Shown here: piece after piece, positions 1-12,917 of the stretch
Layout of the letters: every line of letters starts with the position of its first letter
How positions within the stretch are numbered: position 1 is the stretch's first letter
Program-made: the position numbers and the translations under genes
The notes under the pieces: model-generated
Database searches by the model: none
What the model saw: the letters and a program-made list of their open reading frames with translations, nothing else
Told to the model about the DNA's origin: nothing
Assembly (NCBI GenBank): GCA_030141605.1
Contig: JAQGDQ010000049.1
Coordinates: forward strand, 771,364-835,363
Origin: Tubiluchus corallicola
Lineage: Eukaryota > Priapulida > Priapulimorpha > Priapulimorphida > Tubiluchidae
Length of the DNA: 64,000 nt
Reading direction: 5' to 3'

Positions 1-700
1 ACCAAACTAATCATAAACTTTTGTCTAACAATCCTCTGCATACAGGCTGCTGTAGTTCAACTTCAATTGTGATATTTATTCAAGTATTACTTTCTCTCAC
101 CCTAATGATTATGATGAAGTTGATACAAGTTTATATCATCTAATGGTTTGAAGCTGTGATCTGAAGTACTAATATCCATTTATATTTAATTGGAAAATAA
201 TAGTGTATCAGAAAATAGTAAATTATTTGTATCAAGTGAATTAGTTGTCACATATTCAGGAGATTTTGAAACGTAATTCAATTTTTATAATTACATCTAT
301 AGTTAAAGCTGACCTGGAGTTGTACTCCGCATGATGTAGACCACAGTACTACTGTGTGTTTGTCCTCAATTTCACAACTTTGCAACGTGGAACAAAATGC
401 ATGATAGTTTCGCTAAATCTTATAAATTTCTTGCTTTTGCATGAATAGATAATTAGCTGCTTTCCCAAAAGGTTTTATTGTACAAAATAAATCATAGAAA
501 CTTGCAGATTTGTTGAAGTGAAGTTTTTTACGAGTCCAAACACAAAATTGACAGGGAAATGGCAGGCTACCTTTCAATCTTCAGTCAGCACAGCCAATAA
601 ACCTCACAATAACATTCAACTTTTCCTATATTAATTTTTACAAGAACAATGACACAATAGTTTACATATCCATTAAAGAATTACAACTTATTAAACCTAC
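1..700. other. RMC1 intron or 3' region, nothing resolved
   Basis: This stretch lies downstream of the last RMC1 exon I could place, which ends with a good splice donor at 698-700. The remaining roughly 200 C-terminal codons of RMC1 must lie here or beyond the left edge. A short piece near 305-360 on the minus strand ends at a GT donor and could be part of an exon, but its translation does not convincingly match the family, so I do not call it. Confidence 0.4.
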
Positions 701-3700
701 CTGAGTATCTAAGTATGACTTGTATATTGCACTGAGCTTATCAAAGATTTGAGCTATTATCTTGAGACTACATTGGTGCAGACCAGGCACTAGTAGCTTT
801 CGACAGACGTGGAGTAAAACTTGTTTAGAGTCGCTCCGCTCTCGGAGAAAATCTACTAGCTTTAAACGATCTGACAGCAGTTCTATGATTGGATATAAAT
901 TGACTTGAACAAACCACAGACAACCTGAACAAAAAACATTGGTAAGCAGGTTTAATTTATCTGTTGCTACAATTTTAAATGCAGATAAATCACAATCTAC
1001 ACAGAAAATAAATATTTATCCTTCTTAGCTAGGTACATGAACAATTTCCCATCCATTTAAAAAAACTAATGTCAAAGTTAGTTTAAACTGATAAATTTGA
1101 CTATAAAAAATACAATTGAACATGCAAACCAAGTTGAAATGCACCTTAAAGATATCAAGCTGCTAAATTCATCAATTACTACCCAAAATGTATACGTATT
1201 TATATCGTACAAGTGTACCATTTACGAGGCTGAAATTGTTTGTTACAGTGTTATCATAGAAATCTATAAATATTGTTTTGATTAGTGTAAAAGCATTTTA
1301 GTAAAATCGCAAGCAGCATATTCAAAGGAAATTACATTAAAGCTAACTTGCTTTCACTCTATATTGAGCAAATTAGATGCTGTTTAATTACATGACTGGT
1401 ATTAAATCCTACCCACCCCATTTTGCATCTATGACAATATTTGGATGAAAGACAATCCAATTCGAAGAATCTGAGATGTAAGTCAAGGAAGTACGTATAA
1501 GAAAACAACAGTTGTTTACTGAAGCATAGACAGACTTTATTTAACATTTTATTGACATCAACATGTGAAAAAAATGGTACACACTTGTTTAGCCAAACAA
1601 TGAAAATTTGTTATTTTCTTGATAAATATAAAACTTTTAGAATACAAAACTTTTTTGAATCTAGAAACCTTTGTACAAGGGTATTAAATCAGACTAAAAT
1701 TAAACTGCATTTATGAAAAACTAGAGTAAGATAACACGATAATCAATGAACTGCTGATTTATTGACTGCAAGAACTCAGATAATCAGTTCTAAGCAATGC
1801 AAATGTAAACACATCTAATAATCTGATACCAATGAATAAAAATAAATTTTATTCACTAATAGTAAAAATTATAAATTCCAATTCTTACACGCTAATGTTC
1901 TACTTCACTAATGTAATGTAAAATTTATTTAAACAGTGCACTACATTATTAAAAATCTCAGCATGCTGAACAATAAAATGCATTTAAAATTCATAAGATA
2001 CATAAAATTTAAAAGACATTAAAAATTAAAAAATACTTTATTATAAAAATTACAATTTAAACAAATGTGCTTTAAGATGTTGTTTAAAAGGCTGTAATGA
2101 ATTTGCAGAAGGAATTACTAATCAATTACAAGTGTACTCAAAACCAGTCAAGCTTACAAAGCCATTTTGGAGCTTCTTAAATTAGCTTTCTCACTGGTAA
2201 TTCAAAACATACAAATTGCGTTATTTATATAAGACTAAGGAAAAACTTTGTTAAAAATTCATTGTTTGTACAAAAAATTTAACATTGTTAAACAGTAGTA
2301 ACCGGTGCACAAGTACTTATTGAAGCCCTACATATGTTTTGTCTTCATCTGTTACTACAATGTAAGAAAACATAGTATAAATCACTAAAATTGAGATCAA
2401 GGAAAACTGCACTATTAATTCATGATGAAGAAAGGAATCTACCCACACAGATACAATATTAACATTCATTATGTGCAGATTTATTTCTTTACAATTAAAA
2501 TGTAGTACAATTTGGAAACTTGTTGATCTGTTCCTCATTTTTTTATCCAAACAATGAAAATTTGCTATTTTCTTGATAAATATATAAAACTTTCAGAATA
2601 CAAAACTTTTTTGAATCTAGAAACCTTTGTACGAGGGTATTAAATCAGACTAAAATTAAACTGCATTTATGAGAAAGTAGAAAAAGATAATACAATAATC
2701 AATAAACTGCGGATTTATTGACTGCAAGAACTCAAATATTTCAGTTTTAGGCAATGCAAATGCAAAAAACATCTAATAATCTGATACCAATGAATAAAAA
2801 TAAATTTTATTCACTAATAGTAAGAATGTGATAACTTGTAAAATTTTCTTTGATCTCAGATTTATTTTATCGTAGTCCTTAATGTAGTTCCACAGTAGAA
2901 TAAAACACATGCTGGATGTCAACAAACATTTGTCTACAATTGCTAAAAAAGGATACAAAGTTCACAGCTAAGTTCTGTTGGTTCGTTGAGCGGATTAGTT
3001 GGCATTGGAGGTAGTTGAATTGTAAATGGTTTAATGGATAACTGAGAGCACACTGGGTAGTGGTAATTTACATAACCATCTGAATCTGCCGACAATTTGA
3101 TATCAAATATCATTGATGTCTGAAACAAAAGTATCAATAAGAAAAGTTTCCACAATCTTAACAGTTGCGAGATTAAGCCATATTGTTTGTATTATTAACA
3201 AAACTGAATTATTCAGATCCAAATACACGAGCATGACCTTTTTATCACTTCATTATGCCTGGTAAAGTGTGGTTCACGCATGTCAAAAACTATATACTAC
3301 TATGCTCCTGTGTGGGGCTCATCAGTGTGCACAGTGCTCGTGACTAATTATCATTTTACTATGCCTGGTCTAGTGCAAGTTTACTTATTCCTTAAATCTG
3401 TTCAAAAGAAAATGTCCCAATTTGTACTATTCAGCAAAATCTAGAGTTTTCAGTTTATTAATTGAAAATGTTATTATTACTCCTCTATTTATTAAGCTGC
3501 ACTTAGTAAATTAATTCACTTGATGAAAAATTTACATTCAGACTCACCTTAGATGCTTGATGATGCACTATAATGAGATTATCTACAATATTCACAGCAA
3601 ATCGACCACTCATGTCTAATCGTAATATATCTGTTTTTCTGGCCGGACTTTCCCTCGAAAAATAGTTCAAACGATTTAAAATGTTTAATTTTGCTGTTTT

Positions 3701-4873
3701 ACTCTCTACAAAATAAACCTTTATACTGACATCATTGTGAATGGCTATCATTGGCTATCAATCGAGAAAAAACAAGAACAATGTGAAATGAAACCAGATA
3801 TAAAACTTTTTTCCTCGTGCATCTATTCAATGCTGCAATGACGAAAAAACTTGATCGATTATTCGCAAAATCATTTTATAATACAGTATTTTTGAGCAGC
3901 AATAAATTTAACTGATTTAATTGCACTTAGCAATTATTATCACCTTTAGAGGACAAGAAAACGGAATTCATGAATAAAGTTAAAAAATTCCTCTTGAAAT
4001 TTTAAAGCACTTACATGCTGTCTTATTCCATACAGAGCTTCTGTTAGCAGTATCGATGTATACAACTTGTAAATTTGCACTCATACACTGATAATTAGGT
4101 ACAGCAATTTTAACAGTCAGTCGGTAAGAGTAAGAAATTGAAGCAAATGCAGATAACATTGCATAAAATTAAAAATAATAATCAGGACATTCGTAGCACA
4201 CAATTCACCAACTAAGCAAATGTATAAATTACTTTATCCTGTCAATAAGATTCATAATATGCTTTTAGCAAGTCAGCGATGTATTTTGGTGTCCACTGGA
4301 ATAGTGAAACAGTGACATCTCCAGCTGGTGGGAACATTTTAAATTACTAAAAGGTTTCTTTTTTAGTTATATAAGTCTTTCTAACAAGTAAACATAACGC
4401 TGAGTATTATAACCTTATATAGAACATTTTTTGGTCATAGTTTAACATTTCCTCTCCCTCCCCTTTAAAAAGTGAGCAGCATCAAATGTACCTAGAACAC
4501 TAAGTTGTGACTAAAAGTATTTGCAATGACAGTTGTACAAGTAAATCCTATTTCTGACACTGGTGATATTAACTACAAAAGAATACCTATGCAACTGATA
4601 AAGACAAACTTCAGCTATTGGCTGTCCTGCTATTCTCTGCTGCTGCCGCAAAACTATCACAAACAATTGGTTGTATCTGAAACATGTAAAATAATCATAC
4701 ATTTGTGAGACACTCATAAAAGCCAGAATATCAAACCACATTAACATATCACCCTAAAACTCTATAGTGTACTAGACCTTCATAAAAATGCTGCTGTAAA
4801 AAGACTGTTAAGCACCGTTTGATATACGTATATACATATATATATATATATATGTATGTATATGTATATATAG

Positions 4874-4924
<51 letters not shown>

Positions 4925-7900
4925 CATCTATACAAACACATTATGTATTATCAAAACAAAGTTTTAACAGTAAAGTTTAACTACTTAAAAGCTGCTACAA
5001 ATTTGCAAAAAAAAAGAGGTCTTAAACCTTAATTCACTTCTAAGAACACACAACTCATTATATCTGCTGGAATACATGTTACCATACATATGTGGCAAAC
5101 AGAATTGAATATAACGAATTAGTTAGTACAGTAATGATTGATTAGTGTATTACAATATATTGCGAGGGCACGTAACAAAACTATGAAAAGGCTTATTGTC
5201 ATCGAGTTAAAAAATAGAAACTTACATTTTTGCTAGGCTTACGTCCCTTTCTAGTAGACAAAGTTTCGGTGGTTTTGGAACAACAGGAATATCAACTTCA
5301 AACTTTGGTACTCTGGTCAATGTACCACCCTAAAAGAAAGAGTTTTATACATCTGCACCAAAACTGCATGCACTTAGAAAAACAAAGAATCACATAATAA
5401 GTTAAGACAACTTACTACAACATTCCCTTGAACACAAGAAGTAATACAAATGTCCCTGAATTTCACAGCTTCGCTATCACAGCAGTTAATTGAGAAGTAT
5501 GACACATAGTAACTTTTTCATTCTATTGCTACTGAAAATCAAATACACAATATTACAAGCTCATATCTATTTTAAAAACAATAGCTGCTGAAAGAGACAA
5601 AGTAAAATTTATTAAAATTTTGAATTGAAATGAGACTGCCATATCTATGTAAATGCAGCCATGTGTCACTACATGGCAGGACCTTTGACAAAATAAAAAC
5701 TGTACATATCAGCATGAAATTATGGGGGTAGTAGCCTCAAGGAACCAATTTCATTGCTTGCTGATAAAAATCCTTACAAAAAAGTTTCCCCAACAGTCAC
5801 TTTGCAGTTTAAACAAAATTTTAAAATTTGGGTAGAACTACATCAACAGCAGTACAGTGTATCATGTCATTCACATACTTCAAGAAAATATTCTGTCAAA
5901 TTTGTCAATTATGAAGCCTAAGCCTAGTCTTGATGCTTTCAGAAGAAACCTCAGAAATCACGAATCCTGTATTTTGTATTTTTCTTGTATTTGTTGTTAC
6001 ACACAAACCAATAAAAAGAGCAAGGAACTTTTAGCCAGAATACTTTGTTTAAGTTTAAGTACTAAATTCGTTCACAAAAAAGTTTGATTTTAATTCTCGT
6101 GACGCACAAATTTCTTCATTGCAACAACTCCGGGATTAAATATTCTCATCCAAGTACGTGCAAAAAAATATGCAAGCAAAATGACTGGAAGTATTTTTAA
6201 TCAAGTAGTTTATAATCTGTTCTCTGTGATGAAAAAATAAAACTGACCTTTATAAAGAACGGCACTATGACATTTCCTACAGTGCTAGTCGACAGAAGTA
6301 AAGCTGAAGTCTCAGGTAGGTAAACGTACCAATTCACATTGGTGTTGTAGGTTTTTAACACTTTCAATGTACGTTTTTCGGGGAATACCTAAAGAAAGCA
6401 TATAAGCATTTATTGGAATATTAATCCTTTCAATGCAAAGAAGATAAAAATAGAAATAATTTGATCAAGACTGAGAACTAAACTGATGACTAACGAGTTG
6501 CCTGCACAAGGTGAGATTTTGACTGATGAACTGCTGTTTGGCTAAAATAGTGGCTGAACTATTCTATTGTGACAGAATCAACGTAAAAAAATCTCACTCT
6601 ATAGCAATTACTAAAGCCGCGGTCTCCACAAATTGTTCGATAATGCATATAAGTGTTGCCATCAGCTTAGTTCCCGAGCACAAAACTAGCGGTGAATACG
6701 GTTTTAAAATTTAGCCTTACAATAAGAAATAGACTTATCACTGATGCATCGTGATATCTTTCATTACGATATGTGTATCGCCACAGTGCGCTTGTATCAT
6801 AATAATCTGAATCAGCAATATTCAGCAAATTAGCATGTGCTTGACTGTATGCCGATTTACAAAAACGATGTGAAGTAATTAAAATTGTAACTGTACAGTG
6901 TACTATAGAAACGTATCAATCAGTGCATATCATATATACGTCAATCAATAGGTTTAGGATTGCTAAATGCTAAAATGCTATATATATGTGTATATGTCAT
7001 ACATTTCAGCTGTATCCTTTTACACATTGTATCATGAGGTTAGTAATGTGATATGTAACATATCATGCATGACATAGGTGCATCGTTACAGTACTAATAA
7101 AATGGATAATTTTTAATAAAATAATTAAATGAAATTGTTTAACTTATTTGCTAGAGATACGGAGTATGTGTCGATGTTCTTAAAAAGTTTTTCATGAAAC
7201 CTTTCAGATAAAATTCTAATTTCCAGGGAAACAATTCTGTGCACAAAAATTCACAATTGAGAGAAGTTGGGGAAAAAATTAATAATAGCAGATTTTTTCA
7301 AAAATATCATCATGACAATAAATTGTTTAGCCTTAGCTTTGCTTGTTTAAAAAATAAAACAAATAAATTCAGTGCACCAAGAAACACAGAATTTCATTTA
7401 CTAAAACGATGAATATACCTTTATTAAAATGGCTACAATCTTCTTACTATAACTTGTACTACTATTTGAACATTTCAAACATAATTTTTCGTTCTAATTT
7501 GTATCGAAAAAAGGCAGATTTTTTCGTTATTAAGCTGTGTTTCTCAAAAAATTGACAATAACATAAAAACCTCTCAGTTTATTCTGCAGTTTTTTGGTAG
7601 AAAAAACTTCTCTCTTTATTATTTTTTAGCTTGATTCTTCGTCACAAACAAGGCTAATTGCGCATATTGAATAATGGAAGTCACTGTGGAATGAACACGC
7701 ACCTATATACATTCAACAGTGCATTCAATTTAAAGAGTTTTCTCTCGAGAGATCTCTCTGAAAGTTCTCGCAAAGAATAGAGCAACATTTGGAGACTTTG
7801 CATAACTTGCTGAGAAAATTCGCAAAACCATTTATACTTGTTAACCTCTCGGAGTTTTCTATTCTAGGCTAAAGCTTAGATGAAAGTCCATAATCCTCAT

Positions 7901-10623
7901 TGCAACAACTTGTTTTAGCTGTGTGTGTTCACTATTACAGACTCGGTTGAATGTCTGAACCCACAAAATGTCATCAAATATATTTTTATGTACATCTGTT
8001 CAATTAGCCCATCACAAGACCAGTGATGACATAAATTAATAACACAACTGATGTAAAACATAAATTACCTAAAAGCCCTCTAAATTACAAGTTTATTGTA
8101 AGCTAAAAAAAGTAAATGTGACCTACCTGATACAGTTCAACACCGTGATCAGTAACAAACACTATTTCATTAATACTAGTCCAGCTGACACCAAGAATTC
8201 TTGAGCTTTTTCCCTGCAAGTAATACAATTTTTTAACTAAATGTGTTTCTTTATTAAAAAAACTAATTCTGTTTTAAATGACTGAAAGAATATTCATGAT
8301 TAATGGTAGCAATTAAAAAATTTGATGCTCCTTCAGTGGTTTCATCACTATTATTATGTCAACTAGTTTGTTAAGCCGGAAACAAAAAAATTTGTTTCTG
8401 TCTTACTTCATGAGCTCAAAAGACATTAGTAGGGAGGGAAGAAAAAAATTTTTTAAGAAAATTCTTTTTACAAAAATTCAGCTTTGTGAATGTTTAAAGC
8501 TAAATCCTGGAATATTTAAAATCAGTTGAAATCAAAGTTTGTTTACTTCCCACTGGCTAGCAATAATGTTTTAAATTTTTTCGATGCACAATTTTTCACG
8601 CTTTATTTTTTAGTTTCGCATTACTAAATTAGTGTATAATTATCGATTGTTGTACAGTCTTTTTTTGTATCATGAACGTGTACGTTCTGATAATTATGGT
8701 ATAAGCGGCAACACTACTCGGCCGTTAATACACCGATTTGGAAGAAAATTAGATACTTTATAGCCTCCAATACAAATGAGCATCATACAAAAGGGCAACA
8801 CTGGCCGAGAATTAGCCATGAAAAACACGACAAGGTCCTGCATAATCAATAGAACAATGTTATAATAATTATTGTATTTTATGTTTTAAATTAAAAAATA
8901 CACTTTTGTATGACTGCGACAAATATGAACATACAAAAAAATTATAAAATTCCCGATGGGTGCACTATAAAAAAAATATTACCCGGGCGATTAGACGGAA
9001 ACAGAAGTATTTTTATTGTTCACCTTATTTCTAGTACATCCGTAATAATAATATACTGAAAGGGACAGTGTGCTATCGATAAGGAAAATATAGAACCTAG
9101 CACTGATGCAAAGTACAGAATTACCAAAGATTAGTAACCAGTTATGAAATCTAACAAAAAAAGATGGATAATTTTTGATCTGAAAACTTCAACAAGGTAA
9201 ACTATTTTGTTAATATTTTAATAATTGTTAAAAATGAAGTCAAAATTTTACTTGAAATTAAATATTAAATAACAAATGAGCATGTATTTATACTTTACAG
9301 GCTTGAGAATACTCCATAACATCCATTCCCTCTATAAAATTAATGAATTCAACAGTTGTGTTCGATCGCTGTATAGCTAAAACTCGCATGTCAGGAGAGA
9401 ATTTTATTGACTGAATCTTCCCTTTATCTTCCAATCTGTAAAACAAAAGTAATGTTCTCATCTCAGTGCTTATGACTTTGACACTAACAACCTTGAAATA
9501 CAGTCTTTGTAATGCCAGCAAAAAATGTTGATAGCTATCTAAGGAAATGGACCAAAGCTTTAGGCTGTCCTGTTGGTTCAATAATTTTTAGTGACATCCA
9601 CTCAAGAAAATACCTTCTACAGATTAAGACAGTTAACTTTTTCATTAATAAGAATTAATTTATAGGCCTAATATAAAAAAGTAACTGAATAAAGAAACTT
9701 ACACTGCAAATTTTAAATATTCATCAAAAGCTTTTACCTGAAAGTAATATTTGAACGTTCATTTGTTCCTTTAACAGTAACACCTGTAGTCCCTCCAGAT
9801 CTAACAGTAAACACCTAGAAAATAAACACTTTAAAAAGTAATAGTAGCCTGAAACTGAGTGATCTGAACCAGAGACCTTTGAATTGCAAGTGCAACATCA
9901 TAACCACTAGGCTACAAACCTTTGCTAATTATGAATTAACCACTTAAAATTTAGATAAAATTGGTTTTGGTGTAACTAAGCTAAATTAGTGATACTGGAC
10001 TGGTTGGAAAGCTAACAAGAAATGAATTTATTACCAACAAATTTATTAATGTTAATTTGTTTCTATGTCTGATAAAAAGCGAAAAGGAAACATAAGATCT
10101 GCATTAAGGAAAAAACTAAAGATCAATAATCTAATATATTAAGCATAATGAAGCATGACATAACAACACATTAACACTAACAGTTTTCATACCTTATTTA
10201 TTTATAAATGAAACACAAATGCATTTACAAAGTAGAAAAATAGAATATAAGAAACATTTATGCTATTCACCAACAGGAGTGCAGTTAAAATTAAAATGCG
10301 GTACTATAAAATGTTATAAACATTACCTGTGAACATGACACTTGGTATTTATTTTATTATACTTTATAGTCACTATGATTACACGAGTGATAAGTTCATA
10401 TTACAGTACTAACTATAATTACATAGTACTATGAATCAACTTTTTTGGCTACACTTCAATGAAAAAATTGATTAAAAGCTAGGTACTCATAATTTCTATA
10501 TACCTGCACGTTGGCGCCATCGAAATAAACACTGGTTAACTTGCTAATTGGTTCAAATCGTATAGGATTTAAACTCAACTCAACATAATGTTGACACTCT
10601 AAATATTCATTGGAAGCGGCCAT
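701..10623 (-). CDS. RMC1: RMC1 (Mic1/C18orf8), partial, 11 exons
   Basis: RMC1 is the metazoan regulator of the MON1-CCZ1 guanine-exchange complex, which activates Rab7 on late endosomes and lysosomes. Exons in reading order are 10504-10623, 9738-9814, 9294-9435, 8127-8213, 6248-6388, 5226-5329, 4015-4079, 3548-3744, 2957-3119, 1417-1470 and 701-924. All junctions keep frame, giving 458 codons in view; the human protein has about 657, so the C-terminal part is missing to the left. The N-terminal beta-propeller-like region is recognisable by FAVNIVDNLIIVHHQ, NWIVFHPNIVIDA and IKFSPDMRVLAIQR; the start of the Mic1 domain follows (ELLSDRLKLVDFLRE). The start is the first ATG of the open first exon and gives MAASNEYLEC. 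The exon at 4015-4079 has a weak acceptor (TATGAG) and is the least certain boundary. Identification is confident; exon edges are by eye. Confidence 0.9.
1593..2824. repeat. Direct repeat pair, about 275 bp
   Basis: Bases 1593-1865 and 2547-2824 are near-identical direct copies (both begin CCAAACAATGAAAATTTG and end near TTTTATTCACTAATAG), offset by about 954 bases. The pair spans RMC1 exon 10 on one side of copy 1 and lies within the neighbouring introns. It could be two insertions of one AT-rich mobile element or a segmental duplication; no coding content was seen. Confidence 0.85.
4831..4921. repeat. (TA)n microsatellite
   Basis: A nearly pure TA dinucleotide run, with a few TG/GTA interruptions at its left end, lies inside an RMC1 intron. 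Confidence 0.95.
7719..7870. mobile_element. MITE, family A, decayed copy
   Basis: The left end (GTGCATTCAATTTAAAGAG, then TCTCTCTGAAAGTTCTCG) and the interior (ATAACTTGC, then TCGCAAAACCATTTATAC) match the element at about 38,092-38,296 in order and spacing. The right terminal inverted repeat is degraded here. It is a non-coding element in an RMC1 intron. The superfamily is not established; the ends resemble hAT-type MITEs. Confidence 0.6.
9855..9918 (-). repeat. tRNA-derived SINE-like sequence
   Basis: On the minus strand a box A-like TAGCCTAGTGG (9904-9914) is followed about 33 bases later by a box B-like GGTTCAGATC (9861-9870), which is the layout of an internal RNA polymerase III promoter. 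No cloverleaf with a clean acceptor stem forms, so a SINE head or tRNA relic is more likely than a working tRNA gene. It lies in an RMC1 intron. Confidence 0.5.
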
Positions 10624-12917
10624 CACACAAATAATTTCTTATGAGAGCAATGCACCACCTCGAATTTAATCGCTGTTCGGCATCAGCTACGACAGAACTA
10701 GTCACTAAAAATTAAACGCGTTGTTTCAGACACAAAAATACATTAGGACAGTAACCACAAACCAATCAGGCAGGCACAAACAATACTACGAACGCATACA
10801 GGAACCTCTGGAACACGTCCTTACTAATACGGTATAACACGTTACATGGTTTCAGCCAAAAGCCCAAATTAATTTAAAATTTACTTATGAATATTAAAAA
10901 CCATACATACAATAAAAGCGTTTTAAAATTTTGATTTAACTTCATAAAATCAAACAAACTTGCAAAATAACTGTATGAGAACTGAAACGTGATTACAATT
11001 ACAATTATGGACATATACCCGTAATTTAAACAATAGTTGGCGAATTAATGCAATAATAATAATACACAAAAAGTTTTTCTTTCAAAGCGATTTATCTTCT
11101 ATAACTTATGTTCGCACAGAATTTACCTTTACACGACTCGCCACCCCACGTATTAATGAAGGCTAAATGTTTGTAATTTGCTATTTCCTTAGAATAAGAA
11201 TGCAAATAATTTCATATTAGAGAGGATCTTTGTAAACGAGGTCATTAAAGTACTTTGTTCTAATGCCATGTAGTATTTATTACGTTGTTTTGGCCATATA
11301 AAAGCACCTATAAGGCGCATTACATGCATGGTACACGTGTTCGCCATTAATAAAAGATTTTCGTAAAAAAAACTATGTAACATGTCATCAAGTATATTAT
11401 CTGTTGCACTAGGCAGATATTACATTCACTATTGTCAATTAATGAGCCATTATCAATATTGCTGCATAACAATTAGTTATTAACACTGTCACAAACAATA
11501 CAATCTATCAGATATTTTAAATCATCTTCATATAGTCAAACCATCATCATAGTACTATAATAATGACATATATCAATTGCACAAGGTACTCAATTGCTAC
11601 TCTGAAAAAAATAGTTTCTTTCAGTATTATCATCTTTCAAACTTACAGATGTTCTACTAATGTCACTTTGTGTGAAATCCGTCCACTTGGTCAACCTAAC
11701 TCCCTTGTCTTCTTTGATAACCGAAATAATTAATGGAAAGCCTTAATAAGTGTCACGAGGCTTCTGGTAATTTTAGAGCATAACCTGCCCAGCTAAATCT
11801 TCTGTGTTTATCTTTTCGGGCCATTTTTTTTTACTTGACTTTGACATAGGAATGTTTGTTGATTATAACGTGCAAGATATTTTATTTGCAATAATGATCT
11901 ATGAAAAACATTGTTGAAAAACACCAATCTCCAGCTGATTATTTACCTCCATCATGGTCCACAATGCCGAAATGTATGGAAACTCAGACAGATGGAAGAT
12001 ATGTAAGTGTTGAAGTTTACAAGTTCGGCAAAATTCTTGTTATTGGGGATTTCTAAGTTTCGAGAAAACAGCAACAGGAAGTGGTCCTTGATAAGCACTG
12101 AAATACGTTTTTGAAGTTTCCCGTCTTGCTTTGCTACTTCCTTTTTCTCATGTCAGCTTATCGGGTTAGTGTGTTTAATTGTTTTCTTTTAAAATCTCCA
12201 AGTACGATTTAAATCACTATATATTATAAAACGCTGCAGGTGTAGGTTGTTTCATTTTTCCTTCTTTATTTGAATGGAAGTTTTTTTGCGTCACCGAAGT
12301 AACTTCATCGTACTTACAAAGTTGTTTTAAAAGTGCATCCCTCAACATATTATACATCATCCCTGTTTTATTCTTCGTACATTTCTCGTTTTGTCCAAGC
12401 TTTCTTGCAGTAAACTTGATTGTCTTCATGACACCACTTAAGCAATTGTTGATAAAGTTAGGAATAGGCGCAAAAAAACTTTGGTGTATAATTCAAGGAA
12501 TGGCTGAAGTCCAGATGTCGAAAAGAATGCAAATGAATTGAAAATTTGACATAATCTTCAGTTATCTAGAAAAGAAAAACAGTTATCGAAACCAAGAAAA
12601 TTATTTACATGATTGAGAGCTAACGTGGTTTCAGGTAACAAAAAATTCAGCAAACTAAGTACAAATGATGTAAGTTACATGGTTTGTTGTTTATATTTTT
12701 TTGTGTGACACTAGTTGCCACATAAAAATGTCTAGTTGCTTTGCAAACCTGTGAACTTAAACTTGCTATTTGCTACTGCTATTGAGTTTATTTGAGGGAA
12801 TTCAAAATACAGAGTGGCCAGTACCATAGAATAATATTGACTCTGTTTGTACAATGTATCTCTAAATAACTATAACACAAAATATAAAGTTATTGTGTCG
12901 TGTATTTTACTTACAGC
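10624..12917. other. RMC1-RPL9 divergent spacer
   Basis: RMC1 and RPL9 start on opposite strands about 2.3 kb apart, so this spacer should hold both promoters. The RPL9 start codon sits one base after TTACAG, which suggests an intron in its 5' leader and an upstream non-coding exon that I could not locate. I saw no clear TATA box. The middle holds the ORF-like minus-strand pieces listed separately. Confidence 0.4.
11647..12429 (-). pseudogene. Unresolved ORF-like segments with splice sites
   Basis: I do not recognise this sequence. On the minus strand, 12318-12429 is an ATG-started open segment of 37 codons ending at a GTAAGT donor. Bases 11947-12097 follow a TATTTCAG acceptor and end at a GTAAAT donor. 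Bases 11647-11847 start with ATG and end at a GTAAGT donor. Joining the first two in phase gives a possible protein of about 86 residues ending at TGA (11952-11954). However, the translation that looks most protein-like (with LPVAVFSKLRNPQ in the second segment and GFPLIISVIKED in the third) runs in a frame with in-frame TAA codons, one in the second segment and two in the third. A decayed gene or transposon ORF and a short live two-exon gene are both possible. Confidence 0.25.

Noticed and set aside
2317-2958. Minus-strand ORFs next to RMC1 exon 9 as further RMC1 exons
   Set aside because: Their translations do not match the expected sequence, whereas 1417-1470 and 701-924 do, with matching phase.
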